A stretch of DNA of 40,629 bases, taken from Mageeibacillus sp. UBA5436. GTDB taxonomy: Bacteria > Bacillota > Clostridia > Saccharofermentanales > DTU023. The position numbers and the translations under genes are program-made. Shown here piece after piece: positions 25,645-33,898 of the stretch. The stretch is taken from contig DIRM01000053.1 in NCBI GenBank assembly GCA_002427545.1, positions 1 to 40,629 of the forward strand, in the 5' to 3' direction. Each line of letters begins with the position of its first letter. Position 1 is the first letter of the stretch. The notes beneath the pieces were generated by a model, which saw only the letters and a program-made list of their open reading frames with translations, was not told the origin of the DNA and ran no database searches.

Positions 25645-26253
25645 ATGAAAAAGAAAATCATTATTTTAACTTTAATAAGTATTATCATATTTTCGTTTAC
25701 AGCTTGCTCTTCGCCACAAAAAGAAACTCAATTGACTCCGGATATCAAAAAAATTCAAGATATTGCAGAATTAGCAACCATTGAATCTTATTATCATAAT
25801 GTTTCAAAATTGGAAAAAGAAGCAGGAACTGGTATTCAACATTGGTTTGAAAAAGATCGAAAAATGTGGATTGAATATACTGGTGTTGCGACTTTGGGTA
25901 TTAATGTAAATCAAGTCAAAGTCGAAATAGATAAGCAGAAAATTAAAGTTACAATGCCCAAAGCAGAAATTCTTAATTTAAAAGTTGATGAGAGTTCTTT
26001 AAATGAAAATTCTTATGTCAGTTCTCCAGATGGAATAAATAAAAATCCTATTACCGCAGAAGATCAAATATTAATGATAGAAGAAGCACAAAATAAAATG
26101 CGTGAGACTATTTTAAATGATGAATCTTTATTAAACACAGCAGAGGAAAGAGCAAAAGAATTAATAGAAAATTATATTAAGCAAATTGCTGAACTGTCAC
26201 AACAAGAGTATGAAATAGAATGGAAAATAATTGAAAATAACGATGATGCTTAA
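25645..26253 (+). CDS. DUF4230 lipoprotein
   Basis: Function unknown. The 202-residue protein starts with a type II signal peptide (KKKIIILTLISIIIFSFTAC) whose lipobox FTAC places the lipid-modified cysteine at residue 21, so it should be anchored outside the membrane. The rest is a DUF4230 domain parallel to the preceding gene: LATIESYYHNVSKLE, YTGVATLGINVNQVKVEI, KVTMPKAEILNLKVDE and a long helix with ERAKELIENYI. Compared with the neighbour, the anchor differs (lipid versus helix) but the domain is the same, consistent with tandem duplication followed by divergence. The ATG follows AGGGAA. Confidence 0.78.
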   Translation: MKKKIIILTLISIIIFSFTACSSPQKETQLTPDIKKIQDIAELATIESYYHNVSKLEKEAGTGIQHWFEKDRKMWIEYTGVATLGINVNQVKVEIDKQKIKVTMPKAEILNLKVDESSLNENSYVSSPDGINKNPITAEDQILMIEEAQNKMRETILNDESLLNTAEERAKELIENYIKQIAELSQQEYEIEWKIIENNDDA

Positions 26254-26279
26254 AATTTGATAATAAAATAAATATTGTA

Positions 26280-26288
26280 TGCTATAAT
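26280..26288 (+). promoter_or_regulatory. Extended -10 promoter of PPi-type phosphofructokinase
   Basis: TGCTATAAT: TGN extension and perfect TATAAT (26283-26288), 47 bases before the ATG. A TTGATA at 26257 is 20 bases upstream, longer than the optimal 17, which is tolerable with the TGN element. Confidence 0.65.
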
Positions 26289-26335
26289 TCAAGAGCAAAT
26301 ATAAATAATATTGAATCATTTTTGGGAGGTTTTTA

Positions 26336-27577
26336 ATGTTAAAAGGAAATTTGATGTTTGGACAATCAGGCGGACCTACGTCAGTTATTAATTGCAGTGC
26401 TGCTGGTGTTTTTATTGAAGCATTAAAACATGAAGATCGCATTGAAAAAGTTTATGGTGCTCATCATGGTATCGTAGGTGTTTTAGAAGAAGACTTTTTT
26501 GACATGGGTCAAGAAGACGAAGCAGAACTCTTATTATTAAAACAAACACCATCTTCCGCTTTAGGCTCTTGTCGCTATAAATTAGCTAATCCTGAAGAAG
26601 ATGATACAGATTACAAGAGAATCTTAGAAGTATTTAAAAAATATAATATTCGTTATTTCTTCTATAATGGTGGCAATGATTCTATGGATACTTGCAATAA
26701 AATCTCGAAATTCATTCAAGAAAATGGTTATGAATGTCGTGTAATAGGCGTTCCAAAAACAATTGATAATGACTTATATGGAACAGATTTTTGTCCAGGT
26801 TTTCCTTCTGCAGCACGTTATATTGCAACAACAATGATGGAAGTGTATTGTGATTCTGTCGTTTATTCTAATGGCCAAATTACAATTGTTGAAATAATGG
26901 GCAGAAATGCTGGATGGTTAACAGCTGCTTCGGTTTTAGCATCACATGAAGGTTATGGACCTGATTTAATTTATTTACCAGAGAGCGTTTTTGATTTAGA
27001 TAAATTTTTAGCTGATGTAAAACGTGTTTATGATGAAAAGGGTAAAGTATTAATTGCTATTTCTGAAGGTGTACAAACAGCCGATGGTAAATTTATTCCA
27101 GAATTAGCAGGAGAAGTTAAAGTAGATGCTTTTGGCCATAAACAAATGGGTGGAGCTGTAGCGGTATTAAAAGAATATGTTGAAAACCATATCGATACAA
27201 AAGTTCGTGCTATAGAATTATCCTTAATGCAAAGATGTGCCTCTCATTTATCATCTGAGGTTGATGTAGAAAGCACATTTAATGCAGGTCGTGAGGCTGT
27301 TAAAGCGGCTTTAAATGATGAAACAGACATCATGATTGGTTTCAAAGTTAATCCTGATGATACTACTCAGATTGATTTAACCCATGTTCCTTTGGAAAAA
27401 GCTGCAAATACTGAGAAAAAAGTACCAAATGAATGGATTAATGCGGATCAAAACTTTATTACAGATGAATTTGTTGATTATTGTATGCCTTTAATTCAAG
27501 GACAACCTGAGCGAAAATTAGAGGATAATCTACCAAGATTTGCTAAATTAAAATTTGTCCAAGCTGGTAAAAAATAA
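26336..27577 (+). CDS. pfp: PPi-dependent phosphofructokinase
   Basis: Predicted to phosphorylate fructose 6-phosphate with pyrophosphate, reversibly, saving ATP in glycolysis. The 413-residue protein has the N-terminal FGQSGGPTSVIN loop, GGNDSMDT at residues 112-119, PKTIDNDLYGTD from 140, MGRNAGWLTAA and a C-terminal extension. Asp115 occupies the position of E. coli Gly104 and Lys141 that of Gly124; Asp plus Lys is the established PPi-specific signature. Length and C-terminal insertions fit the long PFP clade. GGGAGG lies seven bases before the ATG, with an extended -10 promoter upstream and a perfect terminator downstream, so it is probably a single-gene unit. Confidence 0.93.
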   Translation: MLKGNLMFGQSGGPTSVINCSAAGVFIEALKHEDRIEKVYGAHHGIVGVLEEDFFDMGQEDEAELLLLKQTPSSALGSCRYKLANPEEDDTDYKRILEVFKKYNIRYFFYNGGNDSMDTCNKISKFIQENGYECRVIGVPKTIDNDLYGTDFCPGFPSAARYIATTMMEVYCDSVVYSNGQITIVEIMGRNAGWLTAASVLASHEGYGPDLIYLPESVFDLDKFLADVKRVYDEKGKVLIAISEGVQTADGKFIPELAGEVKVDAFGHKQMGGAVAVLKEYVENHIDTKVRAIELSLMQRCASHLSSEVDVESTFNAGREAVKAALNDETDIMIGFKVNPDDTTQIDLTHVPLEKAANTEKKVPNEWINADQNFITDEFVDYCMPLIQGQPERKLEDNLPRFAKLKFVQAGKK

Positions 27578-27599
27578 AAAATAGTTAAAATATCAAAGT

Positions 27600-27632
27600 G
27601 AAAAACCGAGCGTTTCTACACTCGGTTTTTTA
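27600..27632 (+). terminator. Intrinsic terminator after PPi-phosphofructokinase
   Basis: AAAAACCGAG (27601-27610) pairs perfectly with CTCGGTTTTT (27621-27630) over a 10-base loop; the T residues of the right arm serve as the tail. Strong candidate, 23 bases after the stop. Confidence 0.92.
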
Positions 27633-27650
27633 TACTTATGGAATGATTTT

Positions 27651-28199
27651 ATGCTTAATGTTAAATTAACAAATGGAGATATTTTTATTAGGCGTTTTGA
27701 AAAAGCTGATTTTTCTAAAATTGCGCCGATGTTTATGTGTGATGAAACCATGTATTATTATGTCACCGATGAAGTGAAATTTAATTCTGAGCAAAAGGTC
27801 AGAAAATATATTGAAAATTGGGATGATAATGAAAGCTCTTTTATGTTTTCTTGCTTTAAAGATAATGAGTTAATAGGAATATTAACTTTAGAAGATTATT
27901 CCAAAATTCAAAAACATACAGAATGTGGCATTGCCTTGATTAATCCTCGTCTTTATGGTCAAGGATTGTCTAAAAAAATTCTGAAATTAATGATAAATTA
28001 TCTTTTTAATGAAAAACGTTTGCATAAAATTTATATTCGTTATATAGATGGGAATGAAGCATCTTATCATTTGTTTAAAAGTTTAGGCTTTCAGAATGAT
28101 GGTTGTTTTAGGGAACATATACGAAGAAAAGACAAATATTTGAATTTAAACTATATGAGCATATTAAAGAAAGAATGGTTAAGGTGTAGCGAAAAATGA
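27651..28199 (+). CDS. GNAT-family N-acetyltransferase (RimJ/RimL-like)
   Basis: Predicted to transfer an acetyl group from acetyl-CoA to an amine, possibly a protein N-terminus; the substrate is unknown. The 182-residue protein follows the Acetyltransf_3 pattern: LTNGDIFIRRFEKADF at the start, LIGILTLEDYSK, a GIALINPRLYGQGLSKKILKLM segment with the CoA-binding G-x-G-x-K-like turn, KIYIRYIDGNEASYHLFKSLGF and a C-terminal GCFREHIRR. The ATG has only a weak GGA upstream. Its stop overlaps the next start as ATGA at 28196-28199, implying translational coupling with the SH3b membrane protein. Confidence 0.85.
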   Translation: MLNVKLTNGDIFIRRFEKADFSKIAPMFMCDETMYYYVTDEVKFNSEQKVRKYIENWDDNESSFMFSCFKDNELIGILTLEDYSKIQKHTECGIALINPRLYGQGLSKKILKLMINYLFNEKRLHKIYIRYIDGNEASYHLFKSLGFQNDGCFREHIRRKDKYLNLNYMSILKKEWLRCSEK

Positions 28200-29641
28200 T
28201 CAAATCTGTCTTTGCTGCACATCTCAGCGAAAAAGATAAACAGGATTTAACGCTTTTGATTGATGATCGCCCATTAGGTTCACTTTCAGAAGAAGATAAA
28301 TCTAATTTTGTTTTGACTGCAAGTCGAGACGTTCATATGATGAGTGGTTTTTCGAATCGTTCTTTTTATTATGATCCACGTTTTAATAAAGATCGGATTC
28401 GTTTATGGGCTCAAATATTTCGTGAAATGCAATCACGTGGCTTGAAAATTTTGCCTGATTTTATTAAAAATCATCATATTTACACAGAATTTCTTTATTT
28501 ATTTAATTCGGAAATTTTCATTGGTTGGCAGGATCGTACACAAGGTCTATATTTATGGAGAAAAAATCGTCTGTTTCGACTTCAGCCAACGATTTTACCT
28601 AATAATATTTTTGATGCCGAATGGATGAACCATGCAGATTTTTATTCTTTTAATTTAAAACAAGGAGATATGGTTTTTAGTATCTCAGAAAAAATATTTT
28701 CACGTTTGAATCCTAATAAAATTGAAGATTACTTTAATGGTAAAGCGAATTTACCAACCATAATAAATGAAATTATTAGTAAATTGAGAGTTTATTATGA
28801 TGATTTAGATTTAACTTGGTTTGGCTTTCAAGTTGAACGTTTAGATAAGAATATATTTGCAGAAGAAAACCAAAGTCATTTAAGAAAAAAGAATGATTTT
28901 ACGAATTTAATCAATAGTTCACGCGTTTCGCGTGTAAAGGATGGACAAGAGCTAATACCAGCTCCAAAAATCAAACCGTCTGATACAAATTACAATTTTC
29001 AGGATACAGATGAAATTTTAATTGAATATAAATTAAATGAAGAACAAAAATCTTCAACTGAAATGAAATCTAAATTTAAAAACAATCAAAAAGTCAGTGA
29101 TCGTGACCATCGTCTTTACAATTTAGAAAAATTAGAGAAGCGAAGAACAGAAAATGATGTCTTTTGGGATGATGTCAAATCGTTTAGCTTTGAACCTATC
29201 ATACAAAATTTTAAAAAGGCAATGAATAACATTTTTAATTTTATTCCCAATCAGCCTGTTCTTTCAAAATTGATTGTTACAGCTGCTGTTCTTTTAATTA
29301 TTTTGTTTGTATTCATGTTAGGGCGTACAATTGGTTCGAATAATACACAAGTTGAAGAAACTCAAGTTCAAGAATCTACATTTGAAACCCGTAAAATGAA
29401 ATTAGATGATGAGGTCAAAGCACCTGATTCTGCTTTAATTGAAGTTGAAATAACTGTTAAGGCAAATAATTTACAGGTAAGACAAGAACCTAAAACAGAT
29501 GCTGCCATTGTAGCTACTGTACAAAGAGGATCAAAAATTACTCAATTAACCGAACCGGAAAATAATTGGGTTTATGTTAGACTATCAGATGGCAAAACAT
29601 TTGGATATGTTTATGCGGAAAGTTTACTTGCAGAAGAGTAA
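28196..29641 (+). CDS. One-pass membrane protein with cytoplasmic PPM-like region and external SH3b domain
   Basis: No function recognised. The 481-residue protein divides into a cytoplasmic region of about 355 residues, a transmembrane helix (VTAAVLLIILFVFMLG, about 361-376), a short acidic linker and a C-terminal bacterial SH3 domain (about 414-480: VKANNLQVRQEPKTDA, NNWVYVRLSDGKTFGYV), usually a cell-wall or peptide-binding module. Residues about 104-215 (GWQDRTQGLYLWR, KQGDMVFSISEKIFSRL, a final DLTWFGFQVERL) resemble the second half of a PP2C-type phosphatase (GDxxLLxSDG...DNxT), but the metal-binding aspartates look absent; this match is tentative. The start overlaps the acetyltransferase stop by 4 bases. 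A signalling protein sensing the wall is one possible reading. Confidence 0.7.
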   Translation: MIKSVFAAHLSEKDKQDLTLLIDDRPLGSLSEEDKSNFVLTASRDVHMMSGFSNRSFYYDPRFNKDRIRLWAQIFREMQSRGLKILPDFIKNHHIYTEFLYLFNSEIFIGWQDRTQGLYLWRKNRLFRLQPTILPNNIFDAEWMNHADFYSFNLKQGDMVFSISEKIFSRLNPNKIEDYFNGKANLPTIINEIISKLRVYYDDLDLTWFGFQVERLDKNIFAEENQSHLRKKNDFTNLINSSRVSRVKDGQELIPAPKIKPSDTNYNFQDTDEILIEYKLNEEQKSSTEMKSKFKNNQKVSDRDHRLYNLEKLEKRRTENDVFWDDVKSFSFEPIIQNFKKAMNNIFNFIPNQPVLSKLIVTAAVLLIILFVFMLGRTIGSNNTQVEETQVQESTFETRKMKLDDEVKAPDSALIEVEITVKANNLQVRQEPKTDAAIVATVQRGSKITQLTEPENNWVYVRLSDGKTFGYVYAESLLAEE

Positions 29642-29654
29642 GAAGAAGGTATTC

Positions 29655-30428
29655 ATGATTAAAAAAATTAAAACAGATATGCACACACATACAATAGCTA
29701 GTGGAGATTCTTACAGCACACTTTTAGAAAATATTAAGGCCGCTAAGAAGAATGGCATTGAAGCCATTGCTATAACTGAACATGGACCTGCAACACATGG
29801 GTCTGCAAATCCACGTTATTTTATGAATTATAAAACAATACCAAGAATAATCGATGATGTTTTGGTTTTTTTTGGTGTTGAATTAAATGTTATTAATTTT
29901 CAAGGTGAAGTAGATTTATCTAATAATATGTTAAGCCGTTTAGATTTTGTTTTGGCAGGTTTTCATACTAATATTATAAAACCTGGTACTTTAAACGAAC
30001 ATACAGAAGCATGGTTAAATGTAATAGATAATCCATATATTGATTGTTTGGCTCATCCTGGAAGAAATGATTATGAATTTGATCTACCAACCATTTTAGA
30101 TGCTTGTAAGGATCATAATGTTGCTATTGAAGTAAACTCAAAATCTTTAGGAAAATATGCCAATCGTCCACGTTGTGAAGATATTATTGAAGGATGTAAA
30201 TTAAGAGGGGTACCCATTATGATTAATTCGGGTGCACACTTTGCTTATCATATTGGTCAAAATCAAAACGCAATTGACTTTTTGAATAGTCTGGATTTCC
30301 CTGAAGAATTGATTATTAATCGCAATGTTGATTCTTTAGTTGTTTGGTTGGCTAATCGTAAATTATGGAAATCTGATTTACAAGAATTAGCAGAAAATTG
30401 CCAAAAAAGAGTGAAGGTTGCAAAATAA
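29655..30428 (+). CDS. PHP-domain phosphoesterase (YcdX-like)
   Basis: Member of the PHP metallo-phosphoesterase superfamily; the YcdX branch hydrolyses small phosphate esters, but the substrate is unknown here. The 257-residue protein has the metal-binding motifs KTDMHTHTIASGDSYS (motif I), AITEHGP (motif II), FVLAGFHT, and DCLAHPGRNDYEF with EVNSKSL and MINSGAH near the C-terminus. The open frame extends upstream to 29574 inside the preceding gene, but AAGAAGG at 29643-29649 and the family N-terminus select the ATG at 29655. It starts 13 bases after the SH3b gene, suggesting one transcript from the acetyltransferase on. Confidence 0.9.
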   Translation: MIKKIKTDMHTHTIASGDSYSTLLENIKAAKKNGIEAIAITEHGPATHGSANPRYFMNYKTIPRIIDDVLVFFGVELNVINFQGEVDLSNNMLSRLDFVLAGFHTNIIKPGTLNEHTEAWLNVIDNPYIDCLAHPGRNDYEFDLPTILDACKDHNVAIEVNSKSLGKYANRPRCEDIIEGCKLRGVPIMINSGAHFAYHIGQNQNAIDFLNSLDFPEELIINRNVDSLVVWLANRKLWKSDLQELAENCQKRVKVAK

Positions 30429-30497
30429 ACGAAACAAAGATTGACAAGTAAAATAGATATAGCCAAAATAAATCGGAAAGTAATCAAAGCAAAAAGA

Positions 30498-30527
30498 TTG
30501 GACAAAATAATTAGATTATTGTATTAT
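30498..30527 (+). promoter_or_regulatory. Promoter of tRNA-Gly-Arg
   Basis: TTGGAC (30498-30503) and TATTAT (30522-30527) are separated by 18 bases; predicted start about 23 bases before tRNA-Gly. Both hexamers are near consensus. Confidence 0.55.
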
Positions 30528-30556
30528 TACTAAGCTTAGTTTTTAAGAGTGATTAT

Positions 30557-30630
30557 GCGGGTGTAGTTCAACGGTAGAACATCAGCCTTCCAAGCTGAAT
30601 ACGAGGGTTCGATTCCCTTCACCCGCTCCA
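30557..30630 (+). tRNA. tRNA-Gly (TCC)
   Basis: Acceptor GCGGGTG pairs with CACCCGC (30620-30626), then T and encoded CCA. Anticodon stem TCAGC/GCTGA, loop CTTCCAA, anticodon TCC. All arms are regular. Confidence 0.97.
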
Positions 30631-30641
30631 TTTATTTCTAT

Positions 30642-30718
30642 GGGTCTATAGCTCAGCTGGATAGAGCAACAGCCTTCTAAGCTGTGGGTCGCAGGTTCGA
30701 GTCCTGCTAGGCTCGCCA
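30642..30718 (+). tRNA. tRNA-Arg (TCT)
   Basis: Acceptor GGGTCTA pairs with TAGGCTC (30708-30714) using two G-T pairs, then G and encoded CCA. Anticodon stem ACAGC/GCTGT, loop CTTCTAA, anticodon TCT, reading AGA/AGG. It is 11 bases after tRNA-Gly in the same transcript. Confidence 0.95.
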
Positions 30719-30726
30719 TACACGTG

Positions 30727-30765
30727 AACCGTTGAAACGTAATCGTCTCAGCGGTTTTTATTTTC
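30727..30765 (+). terminator. Terminator of tRNA-Gly-Arg (shared hairpin, copy 3)
   Basis: AACCGTTGA (30727-30735) pairs with TCAGCGGTT (30748-30756); after an A-C mismatch an inner ACG/CGT stem closes on loop TAAT, and five T residues follow. The inner pairs ACG/CGT replace ACA/TGT of the other copies, a compensatory change. The gap from here to 30926 holds no gene; two TATAAT hexamers at 30814 and 30864 lack good -35 partners. Confidence 0.88.
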
Positions 30766-30925
30766 TTCTCTACTTTATTTCGATTGATGAAATATAAAGT
30801 AATAAATAAAAATTATAATATAGTGGTGAATAAAGAAAATAAATCTGAGCGTAAAAATTATTTTATAATAGTTTGATGTACTTTTTATTAAAAAGTGGTT
30901 AATTTACAAGCATAAGGAGAATTTT

Positions 30926-31750
30926 TTGAAACTAGCACTTCTTATAAGTTTTATAGCAATAATGATAATATTATTACTTGTTTTTATTATTAAAGGCTTG
31001 AATAATCATTTGATTATAACAAAATATGATTTTCATTCTGATAAAATTAAAAATAAAATAAAAATTGCATTTCTATCTGATTTACATGGCTATGAATATG
31101 GCGTAAAGCAAAAAGATTTGTTAATGATGATAGAAAAAATGAAACCTGATTTAATTGCATTTGTGGGTGATATAGTAGATGATAAAAATCCTCAAGAACC
31201 ATCCTATCAATTGTTACAAGCTGCTACAAAAATAGCGCCATGCTTTTATGTATCAGGTAATCATGAAGGTTATACTTTCCAATTAAATAAAATTAAGACG
31301 GCGATAGCTGAATTGGGTGTTACCGTTTTATCTGGAGAAAAAAAACAATTAGAAATATCGGGCGATAAAATCAATATTTTAGGATTAGATGATCCATTTG
31401 ACCAAGAAGAGATTTTCCAAAAACAATTACGACAATTACAAACTCTTTCTAATCCAGAATTTACTTTATTATTATCACATCGACCTGATCTAATTCCTGA
31501 ATATGAAAAACTAGATGCAGATTTAGTTTTGTCAGGACATGCACACGGCGGTCAATTTCGTTTGCCTCATTTTAAATGGGTATTTTTTGCACCAAATCAG
31601 GGTTTTTTCCCACGATATACAACAGGATTTTATCAATTAAAAAATAAAGTCTTATTGGTGGGAAGAGGATTATGTCCCAAAACACGAAAAATTCCACGTT
31701 TTTACAATCCACCAGAATTGATTGAATTAACGATTTTACCTAAAAAATAA
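30926..31750 (+). CDS. Membrane-anchored metallophosphoesterase (YaeI-like)
   Basis: Calcineurin-like phosphoesterase predicted to act outside or at the membrane; relatives include the UDP-2,3-diacylglucosamine hydrolase-like and YaeI phosphodiesterases, but the substrate is unknown. The 274-residue protein has an N-terminal hydrophobic segment (LALLISFIAIMIILLLVFII, about residues 3-22) and then all metal motifs: AFLSDLHGYEYG, VGDIVDD, SGNHEGY, LLSHRPDL and LSGHAHGGQFRLP. The start is TTG behind AAGGAG at 30914-30919. It lies between a tRNA terminator and the parE promoter, so it is probably transcribed alone. Confidence 0.88.
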   Translation: MKLALLISFIAIMIILLLVFIIKGLNNHLIITKYDFHSDKIKNKIKIAFLSDLHGYEYGVKQKDLLMMIEKMKPDLIAFVGDIVDDKNPQEPSYQLLQAATKIAPCFYVSGNHEGYTFQLNKIKTAIAELGVTVLSGEKKQLEISGDKINILGLDDPFDQEEIFQKQLRQLQTLSNPEFTLLLSHRPDLIPEYEKLDADLVLSGHAHGGQFRLPHFKWVFFAPNQGFFPRYTTGFYQLKNKVLLVGRGLCPKTRKIPRFYNPPELIELTILPKK

Positions 31751-31771
31751 GAAAAACAATTACAAAAGTTT

Positions 31772-31800
31772 TTGCGAACATTCGTTCTAAGTGTTATAAT
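31772..31800 (+). promoter_or_regulatory. Promoter of the parE-parC operon
   Basis: TTGCGA (31772-31777), a 17-base spacer and TATAAT (31795-31800) with a TG extension (TGTTATAAT). The predicted start, about 31807, lies 28 bases before the parE ATG at 31835, which rules out the in-frame ATG at 31772 as a translation start. Confidence 0.82.
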
Positions 31801-31834
31801 CCAACCGATTATGTTTACAAAAAGTGAGGACTCG

Positions 31835-33820
31835 ATGAACCAATCGCAAAATTATGACAATCAAAGTATATTCGCTTTAAAAGGTGCTGAAAGAGTACGT
31901 TTAAGACCCTCTGTTATTTTTGGATCAGATGATTTAAAAGGCTGTCAACATTCCTTTTTTGAAATTTTATCAAATTCAATTGATGAATCTAGAGCAGGTT
32001 TTGGTCATATTATTAAAGTAACTAGATTTCAAGATCATAGCTTAATGATCGAAGATGACGGTCGTGGTATTCCAGTCGATTATAATGAAATTGAAAAACG
32101 CTATAATTGGGAATTGGTATATTGTGAATTATATGCTGGTGGAAAATACGATCAGAATAATGAAAATTATGAATTTAGCCTAGGGTTAAATGGTCTAGGT
32201 GCATGCGCTACACAATATGCTTCATCTTATTTTGATGTTGAAGTTACAAGAGATGGTTATGTCTACGAATTACATTTCGAAAAAGGTGAAAATATTGGCG
32301 GCCTAAAGAAAACGGCAACAAACTCTAAAAAAACGGGTACGAAACAACATTGGTTGCCAGATCGCGATGTTTTTACAGAAATAAAGATACCAGATACTTA
32401 TTTTTTAGATATTTTACAAAAACAAGCTATTGTTAATCCTGGTGTTAAATTTATATTCATAGATAAAATTGCTCAAACTGAAAAAGAATTTCTTTATCCA
32501 GAAGGCATATTAGGTTACGTTAAAGAAATTAATGAAGAAACACCTTTAACCAAAGCTAAACAATTTTCAGGTGAAGGTTATGGACGAGATCGTAAGGACA
32601 AAGCCGAATATAAAGTACATGCCGATATTGCTTTTGCCTTTAACAATGAAACCAATTTGCTTAGTTACTATCATAATTCAAGCTGGCTTGAATATGGCGG
32701 CTCTCCTGATCGAGCGGTTAAAAATGCCTTTGTAGCTGAATTTGATCGTGTTTTGAAAGAAAAAGACAAGTATAGAGCGAATGAATCTAAAATTGTTTTT
32801 GCTGATATTGAAGATAGCCTTATCTTGATGATCAATTCATTCTCAACATTTACCTCTTATGAAAATCAAACAAAGAGAGCGATTAACAATAAATTTATTC
32901 AACAATTTTTAACTGATTTAATTAAAGAAAATTTGCAAGTCTGGTTTATTGAGTCTGCAGATGAAGCAGACCGTGTGATTGAACAAGTTTTAATAAATAA
33001 ACGTAGTAGAGAAAATGCTGAAAAGCAACGCCTTAATATTCGAAAAAAATTAATGGGCAATGTAGATAATATGACGAATCGTATTAAAAATTTCGTCGAT
33101 TGTCGTTCCAATAATGTCGAAGAAAGAGAACTTTATATTGTTGAGGGAAATTCAGCTTTGGGTTCCGTTAAGATGGCAAGGGATTCTAGATTTCAAGGCG
33201 TTATTCCAGTACGTGGTAAAATTTTAAATTGCCTCAAAGCCAGCATTAATCAAATTTTTAAAAGTGATATCATTGTTGATCTTTTGAAAATATTAGGATG
33301 CGGCGTGGAATTAGAAAGCAAACATAATAAGAACTTTTCGGATTTTGATATCAATAAATTGCGTTGGAATAAAATTATTATTTGTACTGATGCTGATGTT
33401 GATGGATTTCAGATTAGAACTTTGATTTTAGCCATGTTTTATCGATTAACACCGACTTTAATCACAGAACATAAAATCCATATTGCTGAATCTCCTTTAT
33501 TTGAAATTACACATACTGTCAAAAATATTGAAAAAACATATTTTGCTTATTCTGAATTAGAAAAAAATGAAATCTTGCAAAAAACAAAAACTGGTAAAGT
33601 CCATATTCAGAGATCCAAAGGTTTGGGCGAAAATGAACCAGAGATGATGTGGCATACGACCATGAATCCAGAAACCAGACGTTTAATTCAAGTCGTTCCA
33701 GAAAGTCAAGAAGAAATGTTTGCTATGTTTGATTTACTATTAGGTAATAATCTAAATGGCAGAAAAGAATATATTGCTGAAAATGGAAATAAATATATGG
33801 ATATGCTAGATGTTGTTTAA
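31835..33820 (+). CDS. parE: DNA topoisomerase IV subunit B-like (divergent ParE/GyrB)
   Basis: ATPase subunit of a type IIA topoisomerase that passes one duplex through another. The 661-residue protein has the GHKL ATPase domain (SNSIDESRAGF with the catalytic Glu, EDDGRGIPV, AGGKY, LGLNGLG), the transducer domain, the TOPRIM domain (VEGNSALGSVKMARDSRFQ, then CTDADVDGFQIRT) and the C-terminal segment with QRSKGLGENEPEMMW. Several usually invariant positions differ: EGDSAGGSA reads EGNSALGSV, LHAGGKF reads LYAGGKY, and DGxHIRT reads DGFQIRT. It is therefore a distant branch of the family, though the Glu and DxD metal ligands are kept. The start at 31835 follows GTGAGGA and a good promoter. 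parC is 78 bases downstream. Confidence 0.9.
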   Translation: MNQSQNYDNQSIFALKGAERVRLRPSVIFGSDDLKGCQHSFFEILSNSIDESRAGFGHIIKVTRFQDHSLMIEDDGRGIPVDYNEIEKRYNWELVYCELYAGGKYDQNNENYEFSLGLNGLGACATQYASSYFDVEVTRDGYVYELHFEKGENIGGLKKTATNSKKTGTKQHWLPDRDVFTEIKIPDTYFLDILQKQAIVNPGVKFIFIDKIAQTEKEFLYPEGILGYVKEINEETPLTKAKQFSGEGYGRDRKDKAEYKVHADIAFAFNNETNLLSYYHNSSWLEYGGSPDRAVKNAFVAEFDRVLKEKDKYRANESKIVFADIEDSLILMINSFSTFTSYENQTKRAINNKFIQQFLTDLIKENLQVWFIESADEADRVIEQVLINKRSRENAEKQRLNIRKKLMGNVDNMTNRIKNFVDCRSNNVEERELYIVEGNSALGSVKMARDSRFQGVIPVRGKILNCLKASINQIFKSDIIVDLLKILGCGVELESKHNKNFSDFDINKLRWNKIIICTDADVDGFQIRTLILAMFYRLTPTLITEHKIHIAESPLFEITHTVKNIEKTYFAYSELEKNEILQKTKTGKVHIQRSKGLGENEPEMMWHTTMNPETRRLIQVVPESQEEMFAMFDLLLGNNLNGRKEYIAENGNKYMDMLDVV

Positions 33821-33898
33821 AAATATGATGAAGCATACCGATTAAATTACAAAATAAATCATTAGAATTAAAAAAAATAGAATGCTATTTGTTTAAAT

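Noticed and set aside
29574..29654. Upstream extension of the PHP phosphoesterase
   Set aside because: It lies inside the SH3b coding region; the AAGAAGG site and family N-terminus support 29655.
31772..31834. In-frame upstream extension of parE to the ATG at 31772
   Set aside because: It covers the -35/-10 promoter, has no ribosome-binding site, and the peptide does not resemble a GyrB/ParE N-terminus.
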